Source: Siphonodentalium dalli
Lineage: Eukaryota > Mollusca > Scaphopoda > Gadilida > Siphonodentaliidae
Direction: 5' to 3'
Length of the DNA stretch: 64,000 bases
Assembly: GCA_032622095.1 (NCBI GenBank)
Contig: CP136068.1
Coordinates: forward strand, 155,645,151 to 155,709,150
The number at the start of each line of letters is the position of its first letter. Positions within the stretch are counted from its first letter, which is position 1. The translations under genes were made by a program, and so were the position numbers. Below the pieces are notes generated by a model. That model was not told the DNA's origin, did no database searches, and saw nothing but the letters and a program-made list of their open reading frames with translations. Positions 47,966 to 58,536 of the stretch are shown piece by piece.

Positions 47966-48370
47966 GATATAAAATGCGAATGCGTGTCCATTATAGCAGT
48001 CCACGTTTCTGCACCGATTGCGATGACATTTTGTATGGATATATATTTCGCCTCTCTGGGTAACTTGAGCTCTCCGGACTTCGCCAGACGTCGCGTTTTG
48101 ACGTTAGACGTAAAATTCGTATTACCGAACATAAACGACACGATTAAAGCTCTTTATCTTTACCTTAACGGGATAAACACAGACACAAACGCTCTTTACA
48201 TGACCGCAGTCATATACCGAACAGAAACGAACGCTCAAGATTATAATCAGGTAGCCTGCTGGGTTCCATTTGCACAATCGCGTACGAAAGGTTTGATGCC
48301 CCAGATGTGTTACACCCCAGAAACGTTAAAAGAAATCCGATTTCGTAAGTTCCGCATTCCTAGCGTTTAG
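47864..48370 (+). CDS. Uncertain 168-residue ORF
   Basis: The first ~35 codons lie in the dispersed repeat, but residues ~80-168 come from sequence I see nowhere else in the window and read plausibly (VKFVLPNINDTIKALYLYL, then ALYMTAVIYRTETNAQ and VACWVPFAQSRTKG). No domain recognised, no splice context found. It may be a chance ORF or the end of a repeat-derived protein. Confidence 0.2.
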   Translation: MFFLPISCSPNRIWTKYNRFIRFSDHRWTRYNLSDIKCECVSIIAVHVSAPIAMTFCMDIYFASLGNLSSPDFARRRVLTLDVKFVLPNINDTIKALYLYLNGINTDTNALYMTAVIYRTETNAQDYNQVACWVPFAQSRTKGLMPQMCYTPETLKEIRFRKFRIPSV

Positions 48371-48384
48371 GGGCCAGAGACCCC

Positions 48385-48660
48385 ACAAAACCCCCAAAAT
48401 GACTTCTATTTGCACTTTTGAGTACAAAGCTGATTTCTATATTAATTGTTCTCCAGCAATCACTGATCAATGAAACACAATTTCTGAAACGAAATTTCCT
48501 GGCGTTTTCATTTCAGACGGGGGTTTTGAAAGTACCCCCAAAATGACTTCTATTTGCAATTTCGAGTACAAAGCTGATTTTCATATTAATAGTGCTCTAG
48601 TCATCACTGATCAATAATACATCATTTCTGAAACGAAATCCCTGGCGTTTTCATTTAAAA
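48385..48660. repeat. Two-copy 144-bp tandem repeat
   Basis: CCCCCAAAATGACTTCTATT starts at about 48390 and 48534, with the following ~120 bp conserved (GTACAAAGCTGATTT, ATCACTGATCAAT, TTTCTGAAACGAAAT). A third, eroded copy may lie near 48780-48880. Confidence 0.9.
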
Positions 48661-49899
48661 AATTGACCTTACCCCAATAATATTTAATTATATAGGAGTA
48701 AGTATTATTTGGGTTGGGTAAATTTTTTTCCTGGGGACCTGTGTTAAGAAGGGGATGTTGGGTTTGAATTAACGTACCCAACCATAACCCGCAAAACGAG
48801 TTATATTTGCACAGATGATATTTTTTCTTAATTAATACCATCTGCACTAATTGTTAACTGACAAATGGTAAAAAAAAAGAAATCACCCGGCGAATTCATT
48901 AAAAAGGGTGTAGAAAATTATGAAACAATAAAATGTTATGAACCCATACGACCACACGCTGGCACATTTGCATGGAAAGTTTATCGGAATTTCGTTGCAG
49001 AGGCCCTGAAGCTTAGCTCTGTATAATTCTTGTTCAGAATCAATGGTGCAGTAACACGTGGCATTTCATAGTTCTTATAAGCGACAAAACAATGGAAACT
49101 ATATAGTATGTAATTGTTGTGTCGTTTTATTTGGGCAGAATCGGGGGAACAACATTTTCAAAATCCGCTTTGGGGAAAATTTTATAGATTTCCTTTGAAA
49201 AAAAAAGTCCTATTTAAATGTATGGCTTTATTGTCAGATATTTCGTTCCTTGTGAAATATAAACTTCAATGAAATTTAAATTTATGTTATAAAGATGGCA
49301 GAAAAATGCAACAAATACAAATTATTATTGTTGTCATTACAAAATCCAAAATAGCGGACAAAATGGTGTCCGGAAGTGGTCAAATTGGGAAAATTTCGCT
49401 ACATTTTACCAGAGTGCTTCCATTTTTTTAGAAAAAAATAAACCATGCTAAATCGATATCTGATTATAATGAGCCATATCACGAGGATTTGGCCCTTCAG
49501 TGTCCACCAAATTAAAATAGATTTAAAACACAATTTCGAAGAAAAATCAATTATTATTTTAATGCCCAGAAGGGAGTTGAACTCACCAGTGTACTGAATA
49601 CTGAATACTTATAAGATGACAGATATGAACCATTAGTTCCCATTTTATCAGAAAAGAGGGCATCAATATCCAAAATAGGGACAAAATGGCGACCGGCAGC
49701 AGTAAAGTTGGGCAAGTTTCGATAAAGTTCACCAGATTGTTTCCATAGCATCGACAAAATTGGCGATCGAAAATCAAGAAAAAATTATTTTCATTGATTT
49801 AAATTGCAACTAACTAAATCTTCTCAAATCGAAGACAATGCATACCCAATAGTCCTATATGCCATCAGGTGAGTTTCAAAAGCAACCAAACTTATATCC
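48661..49899. other. No gene; loose ~340-bp duplication
   Basis: ATCCAAAATAGCGGACAAAATGG near 49345 and a related phrase near 49668, each followed by AAATTT/GTTTCG..CACCAGA text, suggest two old copies. Nothing coding. Confidence 0.45.
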
Positions 49900-50180
49900 A
49901 AATATATCCAATGAGTGTCCTTGCAAAACCACTTAACGAGTGTCCCAAATAATCTAAGGAGTTTAAATCCACACAACGGGCGTCTCAAACCACCGTCTTA
50001 ATTAATATAGTATACCAAACCAACCCAGTCCATAGAAATGGCGTCCAAAATTTGCCACCCAGTGTCCCGAACCACCCAACATACGTATCCAAATCGACCC
50101 AACTAGTGGGGCAAACCATCCAGATGGTGTCCAAACACGCCCTAATGAGTAATCCAAACCATCCGACGTTTAGTGTAAAC
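49900..50180. repeat. Degenerate ~25-bp minisatellite, C-rich strand
   Basis: Repeated GAGTGTCCCAAACCACCCAA-like words. The same family recurs at 52720-53010, and in the opposite orientation at 53317-55195. Confidence 0.8.
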
Positions 50181-50399
50181 ATACATAATAACATATTTAA
50201 ACATTTGACAACAGTTTTGACAATAAAATATAATAGTATAGATGATCGATTGATTGGAAAGGGGATTAAACAGCAAGCCCAAGAGCTTTTGTTAAGTTTG
50301 CTCCGATTTTGTTTCGCGCCCACTCTTCATTGAGTGTATATGGGGGGTCGGACGGGAAGGAATGGAAATATTATAACAATAATAATAATAATGACGATG

Positions 50400-50690
50400 T
50401 CATGAGAAGCAGGGGAGAGAGAGACAGAAAGTGAGAGATAGAGAGAAAGAGAGAAGAAAGAGAGAGAGAGGGGGAAAGAGAGAAAGTGAGACTGTCTGTG
50501 TAAAGTGAGGATGTTATTCAGTTGCAGCTGATTGGTTACAATGCTGTACATATAATATTGTTTGTGTCAATGCTACGCCCGTCACCATGAGATGTCAGAC
50601 GATTTGGTTGGGGTAAGTTTCGCGCTCAGCAGTGATTCACGAATGCTTTTCACGAATTGTGTAGAAACCACAAATAAACGTTCTGATTTA
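50400..50690. repeat. (GA)n-rich run and LINE-tail-like repeat
   Basis: GAGAGAGA-rich text at 50410-50480 passes into GTAAAGTGAGGATGTTATTC (50498 on), which matches 46655-46830. That match continues to CACGAATGCTTTTCACG-type sequence. Probably another piece of the LINE 3' region. Confidence 0.7.
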
Positions 50691-52099
50691 AGTTCGTTTA
50701 ACCAGAGATGCTCTCCCTGATGACCTGGCTACATTTATTTATCGATTCCCAACATTTTAAGATACCATTTTCGTCATGATCGTAGTAAACCTTTTCCAAA
50801 TTATTAAATGTTATGTTTCCTCCATGTTATCAAGCTGCGCCGACAATCAAACATTAGACTAAATCACGAGGTTGTACAAAATCTGTAACTTGAAACATAG
50901 GCCTACTGTGTGGTTCTGTATATAATACAATAAAAATATACAATATAAAAATAGCCCATTTATAAAGAGCGTTACACTATGTGTTATATATGCATATCTC
51001 CTTACAATACTTTATGTTAGTTTATGTAGGTTTTTTCCCCACTGTTTATATCCCACCTGGAACTGATATTATTGTCTTCGGTTTTCCCCATATAATATTG
51101 TATATAAACGGTTCTCAATTCTTTAAGTGCCATATATGCACATTTCAAAAAGATGGAATACAACGGTACCTCCGATGGCTCAATAAATCAATAAAACCTT
51201 GCCAGGATAGTGTGTGGATTTCAACAATGCTATGTGTTGTTTACTCTCCGAAACTTAGCTACATTACCAAACACATTCATTCAAATGGCGGTTGTTTGGC
51301 GGTTTACATGTGATGTGTTAAGCATATTGTTAATATTATTATCTGGGACCCAAGCGGCCATTTACACGCATGCTAATACATGGATGTGTATTGTTTGACT
51401 ACCAGTGGATATATACATATTATCGGGCGCCCCAACTCCCGTGCGACATACATATATTTACATATCAAAATCAATATGTAATCATAGAATATACCCCAAA
51501 TTTCTAGCGGAGCGTGCGCATTATGGTTTTGATCTGTCCGACCGTCTGTCCATCCATCATTCGTCTTGGTTTATGTGTGGTGGCTTAAGATAAGTATCAA
51601 CTGGAAAAACTATAATCTAGTGTTTGGGTTTTCTAACACAGAGTGCAGGACGGGGCCGTATGTTCGGTGACCGCCGGCCACCCCCTCCCCTTTGTGTTGG
51701 GATTTCCTTCCTTTTATGTACGGCATTGATAAGTCCCAACTGTTTTTACTGGGATTACTGGCCCGGGGTGCAGGTTGGGTTCGAGCTTGGAGTCCTACCC
51801 GGGGGTTTACATGTGTTATCACATCGGGATATTACTTCTGAGTCAATATATGACGCCCATATAAAAAGCGTTTAATTTATTAGTTTTTACACGGGAATAT
51901 GATAAGATCGGTTGATCCAAGGAAGTCTAGACGTATATTCTATACCTGTGATACTCTTATCTTGACATTTTGTAAACTGCCGCCCGCAAGGTAGACTGCT
52001 CTGGACATCACTAGTGAAGTTTCCACTATCGAAGTTCAAGACAGGGGTGCCTCTATATGTGGGACCGGGGTGCGTGCATCCACCTGCTCATATATTATG
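50691..52099. other. No gene recognised
   Basis: Frames at 50981-51313 and 51624-51875 show no domain and lack splice context. The GC content rises locally near 51640-51800 without other signals. Confidence 0.45.
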
Positions 52100-52714
52100 G
52101 GTATCACAAAACTATTAAGAACATCGCTTTGTTTTTAGATATAAGTTTGAACCGCGTCAAATATTTAAATATTTTCACGATGACTGAGTTCCTTTGATCC
52201 GCGAAAAAAGTTTTTTCTGATATAATAGCATTCGGTATGGCGCAATATATATCAGTTCAGTCCTATGACCATTCTATTCAGGACATTCCAGTAGGTAATG
52301 ATGTGCTGTTTCTATTTTGCCACAATGACAGAGAGGGGACGTTTTAAAGTGATTACTCAATAGGTCATAGTTCAAACTACTGCACTTTAATCTTAATCGA
52401 GAATGGAGTATGTGTGATCTGCGATACTTACTGTGGTAATAGTAGATTGGGACGCGCCGTGTGCTTGCGTTTAGTGATGTTTTGAAATAATCAATTGTAT
52501 TACAATAGCGTATGGTGTCAGGCAGAGAGCTCCACTCACTTATAGCAGATGGCAAAAATGAATTCATGTAATAGTTGTATGTGATATTGGATGGCAACCT
52601 TATGTGCTCAAAACGAAAGTTATAACCGGTATCGTAAGAATCAACTGGGCGTACAAGATTTCTCAGTATAGATGGTTTGACATATATCATCCAGAGATTA
52701 ATGTCCAAAATCAT
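52100..52714 (-). pseudogene. LINE RT C-terminus with Cys motif, 5'-truncated
   Basis: A 146-codon minus-strand frame reads SILRNLVRPVDSYDTGYNF, FRFEHIRLPSN, then YYMNSFLPSAISEWSSLP and DYFKTSLNA, LHSRLRLKCSSLNYDL and PLCHCGKIETAHHYLLECPE. The CxCG..H..L..CP pattern after the FKTSL block closes the ORF of one animal LINE group. The tail continues to about 52100. A second copy lies at 46640-47155. The 5' side is cut off by a minisatellite. Confidence 0.87.
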
Positions 52715-52719
52715 GCACG

Positions 52720-53012
52720 TGTTGTCCCAAACCTCACAACGAGCGTCTCAAACCATCAATTGAGAATCCAAAAACCATCCCATTGATATGTCCCAAACTA
52801 ATCAATGAGTGTTCATACCCATCCAATGGCCGTCCCATGCAACATGACGATTGACACCAGGACCAGGAGTGTCTAAAATAAATCCAACAAGTGTCGAATA
52901 CCACCCCATGCATAATGTCCCACACCATCGAATGATTGTACAAAATTGTACAAAACTATTGTACAAAATCATCCATCGACTATCTCAAAGCACCGAGCGA
53001 GTGTCTCTTCGT
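52720..53012. repeat. Degenerate ~25-bp minisatellite, C-rich orientation
   Basis: Words such as GTCCCAAACCTCACAACGAG and CTCAAACCATCAATTGAG recur. A TTGTACAAAA triplication lies at 52936-52970. At about 53010 the orientation flips to the G-rich form. Confidence 0.82.
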
Positions 53013-53059
53013 TTTGTAAATCCACTGGATTGTTTGGAACACTCATGTGATGGTCTTAA

Positions 53060-53313
53060 CCCTTTAAATACTGGATATTCTTGAATTTTTGCGAAAACCT
53101 GTGCCAGTGCATTCTGGTATAATATGTGAGTCGTCCATAGGGCGCATCGCATATATAAGAGAATGCATTGGTCTAACAATACATACCTTGGCCATGTAAG
53201 CCATGGTATTCTCTTATATATGCTAGACTCACTATGGGAGACTTGCATATATGAGAGAATGCATGGCAAATGATCATTAATGCTGCATCAGCGAAGCACC
53301 ACTCATGAAAGGG
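53060..53313. mobile_element. 254-bp TTAA-flanked MITE with two diverged palindromes
   Basis: CCCTTTAAATACTGG after TTAA (53056-53059) and ...CATGAAAGGG before TTAA (53314-53317). The inner palindromes (53103-53172 and 53200-53267) are diverged versions of the 69-bp module. A shorter relative of the 389-bp MITEs, with weak TIR identity beyond CCCTTT. Confidence 0.82.
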
Positions 53314-53316
53314 TTA

Positions 53317-53660
53317 AATACTCCATGGAGGGTGTTGTACACTGTTTTGGATGCATTGAGTTTCCAGTTAGTAGATGGTTTGTGAAACCATTTGTATGGA
53401 TGGGAACTCAATGGTTGGATTGTGATACTAGTTTTATGGTTTGGGTCACTCACTGGGTGGTTTGTGACACCCATAGGATGGTATGAGACACCAATTTGGT
53501 GGTTTTGGATACTCGATGTGTATATGGGACACACGTGTGGTTGAATGGGACACTAATTTGTTCACTGATTGAGCCATTGAATGGATTGAGACGACTTTGG
53601 TGGTTTTGGACAAATGTTATTTGTCCATATTAGACGCTCTCCTGAGAGTCCTATGTCATA
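53317..53660. repeat. Degenerate ~25-bp minisatellite, G-rich orientation
   Basis: GGTTTGTGACACCCATAGGATGG-type words. It continues the family on the other side of the MITE. Confidence 0.8.
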
Positions 53661-53664
53661 TAAC

Positions 53665-53940
53665 ATTTTTAGGACATAAAATAAAAAACATCCATTACCC
53701 TGCAGGGAGCCCCACACATATATAGAAGCATATAGAAGAGTGTCGTCTGCTCATGTTTGTCTGGGGCTCTGTATGGGTGAAATTATAAATTGTTAAAGAA
53801 TACAAGAAAACATTATTAAAATTGTAAAAAATTGTTAGGCCAATGCATTCTCTTATATATGCGAGGCGACCTATGGTCGACTCGCATAATATAAGAGAAT
53901 GCATTGGCACAGGGTAAAACAAATCCCGACTTATGACTGG
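53665..53940. mobile_element. Right part of the 456-bp TIR element
   Basis: Starts abruptly within the core at AGGACATAAAATAAAAAACA and continues through TGTCGTCTGCTCATG, a palindrome (53839-53908) and the CCCGACTTATGACTGG terminal text. The left terminal repeat is missing. Confidence 0.85.
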
Positions 53941-53941
53941 T

Positions 53942-54007
53942 CAAATACCTCACAACTCACCACGTCATCCGAGGACTCGGATGACGTGGTGAGTTGTGAT
54001 GTATTTG
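53942..54007. repeat. 66-bp perfect-stem palindrome
   Basis: CACAACTCACCACGTCATCC pairs with GGATGACGTGGTGAGTTGTG around GAGGACTC. Different in sequence from the 69-bp module. It abuts the end of the TIR element fragment. Confidence 0.92.
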
Positions 54008-55195
54008 TCCATATTAGACACTCTTTTCCTTTCAAACACTCGCTGGATGGTTTGAGACACTCATTGTGTGGTTTGTGGCATTCATCGGATGGATTGACCC
54101 ACTCGTTTTGACCACTATGATTTGGAGAACTCGTTGGGTGGTTAGGGACACTCATTTTAGTAGTTTTGAGACCAAACCTATGTGGTTTGGAACACCAGTT
54201 GCATTGTTTGGGGCACTATCGTTGCAGGTTTGCGACACTAATCGGGTGAATTGAGACACTCATTGGATGGCTTGTGACACTCGTTGTGGGGGTTAGGACA
54301 ACATATGCATGGTTTGGGGGACTATCTGTGTGGGTTGGGAATCAGTTGCATATTGGTTTGGGGCACTACGCAACTGTCTGTGACACCCATTGGATGATTT
54401 GAGACACCAATTGGGTTGTTTTGGACACTCGGTGTGAATATGTGACACACGTGTGGTGGAATGAGACACTAATTTGTCGATTGGTTCACTGATTGGGCCG
54501 TTGAATTGATTGAGACGACAGTTGGTGGTTTGGGACACATGTTGTATGACATAGGATTCTCCTCGGATGGCGTGGGACACTAGTTGTGAGGTATTTGGTG
54601 CATATTATACACTCTTTTCCTTTCGAACACTCGATGGATGGTTTGGGACACTCATTTTGGTGGTTTGGGGCAATCATTGGATGGATTACTCGTTGTATGA
54701 TTTGGAGAACTCGTTGGATGGTTACGGACACTCATTTTTTTGGTAGTTTGGGACAAAATATGTGTAGTTTGTAACACCATTTGTATTGTTTAGGGCACTA
54801 CCATGCACTGTGGTTTGGAACAATCGTTGCAGGGTTGCGACACTCATTGTGCCGGTTAGGATACCAGGTGCATTGCTTGGGTGACTATCTGTGTGGGATG
54901 GAAACCAGTTGCATATGGTTTGGGGCACTACTTGGTGGTTTGGGAAACTCGTTGGGTTGATTATTTACGATGGCTTACTCGGGACAATATTTGAATTTGG
55001 GATTTGTTTGTGAAACTCGTTGGGTGGATTATTTACGATGGCTTACTCGGGACAATATTTGAATTTGGGATTTGTGGATTGGGATACTCGTAAATTGGTT
55101 TTGAATACACGGTAGGTGACTCGGTATATGGTTTGGTACACTCGTTAGGTGGTATGGGACACTAATTTGATGTATTCTGAAACTAGTCGGTGGCA
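54008..55195. repeat. Long degenerate ~25-bp minisatellite, G-rich orientation
   Basis: Dozens of GGTTTGGGACACTCGTTGG-like words. A ~600-bp block (near 54010-54560) is loosely repeated at 54600-55000, and an exact ~58-bp duplication (GTTGGGTGGATTATTTACGA) lies at 54953-55070. All ORFs here are artefacts. Confidence 0.85.
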
Positions 55196-55198
55196 TTG

Positions 55199-55482
55199 GA
55201 AAATAAAAAACATCCATTACCCTGCAGGGAGCCCCACACATATATAGAAGCATATAGATGAGTGTCGTCTGCTCATGTTTGTCTGGGGCTCTGTATGGGT
55301 GAAATTATAAAATTGTTAAAGAATACAAGAAAAAATTATTAAAATTGTAAAAAATTCTTAGGCCAATGCATTCTCTTATATATGCGAGGCGACCTATGGT
55401 CGACTCGCATATATAAGAGAATGCATTGGCACAGGGTAAACAAAATCCCGACTTACGACTGGATTTGATATGACGGGTCACA
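55199..55482. mobile_element. Right part of the 456-bp TIR element, second copy
   Basis: Begins AATAAAAAACATCCATTACC, carries the core and the palindrome at 55362-55430, and ends with the intact terminal GGATTTGATATGACGGGTCA. Truncated at almost the same internal point as the copy at 53665. Confidence 0.87.
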
Positions 55483-55499
55483 TATGGTCAAACCATCGC

Positions 55500-56730
55500 T
55501 GGACCCAAAAATATATAAAGTATATAGGCCGCTATAGAGGGGACATGCCATGTTTATTGACCGATCGACTCCAAATGTGATGAGGAAGTGTGTCCAGTAA
55601 TCTTCATAACCAAACGTACGGGTCGCAGACTGTTGCCGATTTCAAAATGTTAAGTAAAATCGAATGTCAGGCTGGATTTCAGTTAGGCGTTAGACATTCC
55701 ACTAAGAAAATATTTCGACCCAAAAATGGATTTCGGGTTTTTTGAGCGAAACATCATGTTCTGACCGAATTCGTGCCCCCCAAACCGAATCTGGTCAAAA
55801 TTGTCAAGGAAATTCGAATGTCCATTGACATATATATACACACCCGTTCCCCTCTTTAAAGTCGTCTCTTTATCCCATTTTAGGGGACGTCCGCGAATTC
55901 GGGAACTTCCGCAAACAGGGACCTACTGCAAATCGTCAAACCGCATTCAACTTAGAAAATTTCGACTCAAACATGTATAAAATATATAGGCCGCTATATA
56001 GAGGGGACATGCCATGTTTATTGACCGATCAACCCAAAATTTGGTGAGGAAGTGTGTCCGCATTAGCAGACTTCTTAACCAAACGCACGGGTCGCAGACT
56101 TTTGCGATTTATATATTTATTGACCGATCGACTCCAAATTTGACGAGGAAGTGTGTCCCCAGTAGTAATCTTCATAACAAAACGCAATGGTCGCAGTCTG
56201 TTTGCCGATTTCAAAATTTTAAGTAAAATCGAATGTCAGGCTGGATTTCAGTTAGGCGTTAGGCATTCCACTTATGAAATATTTCGACCCAAAAATGGAT
56301 TTCGAGTTTTTTGCGCGAAACATCATGTTCTGACCCAATTCGTGCCCCCCATTGTACTTAGAACATTTCGACTCAAATATATATAAAGTATATAGGTCGC
56401 TGCAGAGGGGACAGGCCATATTTATTGACCGATCGACTCCAAATTTGACGAGGAAGTGTGTCCCCAGTAGTAATCTTCATAACAAAACGCAATGGTCGCA
56501 GTCTGTTTGCCAATTTCAAAATGTTAAGTAAAATCGAATGTCAGGCTGGCTTTCAGTTAGGCGTTCGACTTAGAAAATATTTCGAACCAAAAATGGATTT
56601 TGAGTTTTTTGCGCGAAATGTGTTCTTTTTACCCAATTCGTGCTCTCCCAATCTAATCTGGTCAAACTTTCATCGTTTTCCCAGATTTTCATATCGGAAC
56701 TGGACTTGGGACAGGCCATGTTTATTGACC
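55500..56730. repeat. ~400-460-bp tandem repeat, about three units
   Basis: ATATAGGCCGCTATAGAGGG marks units at 55525, 55987 and (variant) 56393. Shared blocks are TTTATTGACCGATCGACTCC, AAATCGAATGTCAGGCTGG and TTTCAGTTAGGCGTTAG. An extra partial unit begins near 56117. ORFs here repeat with the unit. Confidence 0.88.
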
Positions 56731-57048
56731 GATCGACTAAGTCGAATGTTGAACACCGAACGCCTTACCAACTTCACGCGAATGTCAGGCGAATGTCTAA
56801 AACCTAACGCCTAACTAACTTCACACACCTTGTATCCAAGTATCGAGACAGGTTAGCTTATATATGTTCCTGTTTCTCTTACTCGAAATAGTTCCTCTGT
56901 TACTCGGAAGCTGTTCCTGTTCCTGGTTCCGTTCCTGTTACTCGAAATAAGTCAGTCCCGAAGACAATGGGTGAATGGGAAGAATGATCATAAATTGTAT
57001 TATGGTCGGATAGGCAATTAAAACTGATAATATTCCATATATGCTCAC
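56731..57048. other. No gene recognised
   Basis: A short GTTCCT/CTCGAAATA-rich stretch at 56860-56950 is mildly repetitive. Confidence 0.4.
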
Positions 57049-57156
57049 CGTATTGTTCTCGAACAGCTCATCTGTCCCGTTAAAGCCACTCGAGGATACA
57101 TCTCCCGCTAGTGCCAGTGTAGTATCCCACATTTCTTCACAATTGTCTCCAACTAT
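57049..57156 (-). CDS. Candidate 108-bp extracellular exon
   Basis: On the minus strand, ATTATTTCAG precedes base 57156 and GTGAGC follows base 57049, both good splice consensus. The 36 codons between are open: IVGDNCEEMWDTTLALAGDV, then a Ser-rich stretch with FNGTDELFENNT. Two N-glycosylation sequons (NGT, NNT) and an acidic, Cys-containing character fit an extracellular segment. The exon is phase 0-0, and the GPCR exon at 41130 also starts in phase 0 on the same strand, so they could be joined. The link is inference; it might belong to another gene or be chance. Confidence 0.4.
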
Positions 57157-57489
57157 CTGAAATAATGTTTAATAAGTAGTATCGTAGTGCGATATTCACA
57201 ATGATATTTAATTTATGTAGAGAAAAGACACAGGTTTGCATGTTCTCAAAGGGATATATTTCTTTCGATATTTTTTTTTAATTAAATTTAACTAAATTCC
57301 TTGCTCAATTTATTTTTTATTTTGTTATTATTTTTTTTATTTTTTTTAAATCAACATTATAATACAAAACTGAAGACGTTATTACATTCCCTATGGTACC
57401 CCGAGTCACCACACCAAATGTGGTTGAAATCTGGTTTGGGAGACAAATCCGAACAGACAGACAGACATATTCTACTCTTTCATATATTA
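57157..57489. other. AT-rich, no gene recognised
   Basis: T-rich low-complexity text at 57270-57350. Nothing else. Confidence 0.45.
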
Positions 57490-57926
57490 TCTCCTATATA
57501 TTTTTGAAGACCTCTGTCTGTCTGTCTGTATGTATGTATGTCATTTATACAAATCTCCGATTCTCGACCGATCGGGACGAAACTTGGTACGTGTGTGTAG
57601 TTTGACCAGGCGGTCGTCAACGTCGTATTGGCGAGTCCGTGCGGCGCCCGCTTCGCGCATGCGCAGACGAGATCTCGGAAACGGCTGGAGCTATCGACTT
57701 GAAATTTGGTATGCGAATGTATCTTGCCCCGGATACGAATTTTATCGGATCGCCGAGCCCGTGCGACGCCAGCTTAGCGCATGCGCAGACCAGATCTCGG
57801 AAACGGGTAGAGCTATCGACTTGAAATTTGGTTTTTGAATAGCCCGGACAACGTCGGGCTGGGTAGAGCTATCGACTTGAAATTTGGTTTTTGAATAGCC
57901 CGGACAACGTCGGGCTCATCGGCTAG
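57490..57926 (+). mobile_element. Helitron-like element 1 of a head-to-tail trio
   Basis: Starts TCTCCTATATATTTTTGAAG after an A and ends CTAG at 57923-57926. It holds a TCTGTCTGTCTG run and then GATCGGGACGAAACTTGG. The 3' hairpin segment (CCCGGACAACGTCGGG) is present twice because a ~60-bp terminal segment is duplicated in tandem. Confidence 0.82.
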
Positions 57927-58536
57927 TCTATTATAGATTTTGGAAGATCTGTGGGTGTGTCTGTGTGTGTGTGTGTGATCGCGATGAACTCGAAAACGGC
58001 CGACCCGATTTCAATGAAACTTGGTATGCGGGATACTTTCGGCCGGGGAGTGGCATAGGCCTATTAATTTGGCCGTGTGACGTGACTTTGACCTTGAAAT
58101 TGGGTCATTTCAAGGTCAAACGCCCGAATATCACGGGATTTCGATGAAAATTAGTGTCTAGGGACAATTTCGTATGGGGAGTCCCATAAGCCTATTCATT
58201 TGCCCGTGCAACGTGACCTTTACCTTGAACTCAGGTCAATTCAAGGTCAAATCGCGAATTTTGATGGGATTTCCACGAAATTTGATACGTAGGGTTACTT
58301 TTGTCCACTGAGTGTTTTGGACGGGTCGAGTCGTGAACCCGACCTGACCTCGACCTTCAAAATGATCAATTCGAGGTCAAATCGGGTAAAACAGGATGGA
58401 TTTCAACGGGTACTTTTGTCGGGTACTTTTGTCCGGGCAGTGTTTTGGACGGGTAAAATCGTTACCCCACCTGTCCTTGACCTTCAAAATGGTCAATTCA
58501 AGGTCAAAGCCCGGACGCAGTCGGGTCACCTTCCAG
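57927..58536 (+). mobile_element. Helitron-like element 2
   Basis: Begins TCTATTATAGATTTTGGAAG directly at the CTAG of element 1. A TGTG run follows, then two units of the form ATTTC(A/G)ATGAAACTTGGTA ... TTGACCTTGAAATTGGGTCA, and a GCCCGGACGCAGTCGGGTCA hairpin before CCAG (a mutated CTAG) at 58533-58536. ORFs through it are repeat translations. Confidence 0.82.

Noticed and set aside
54008-55195. ORFs in the G-rich minisatellite as Trp/His/Ser repeat proteins
   Set aside because: Frames change with unit-length variation and no frame is longer than about 95 codons.
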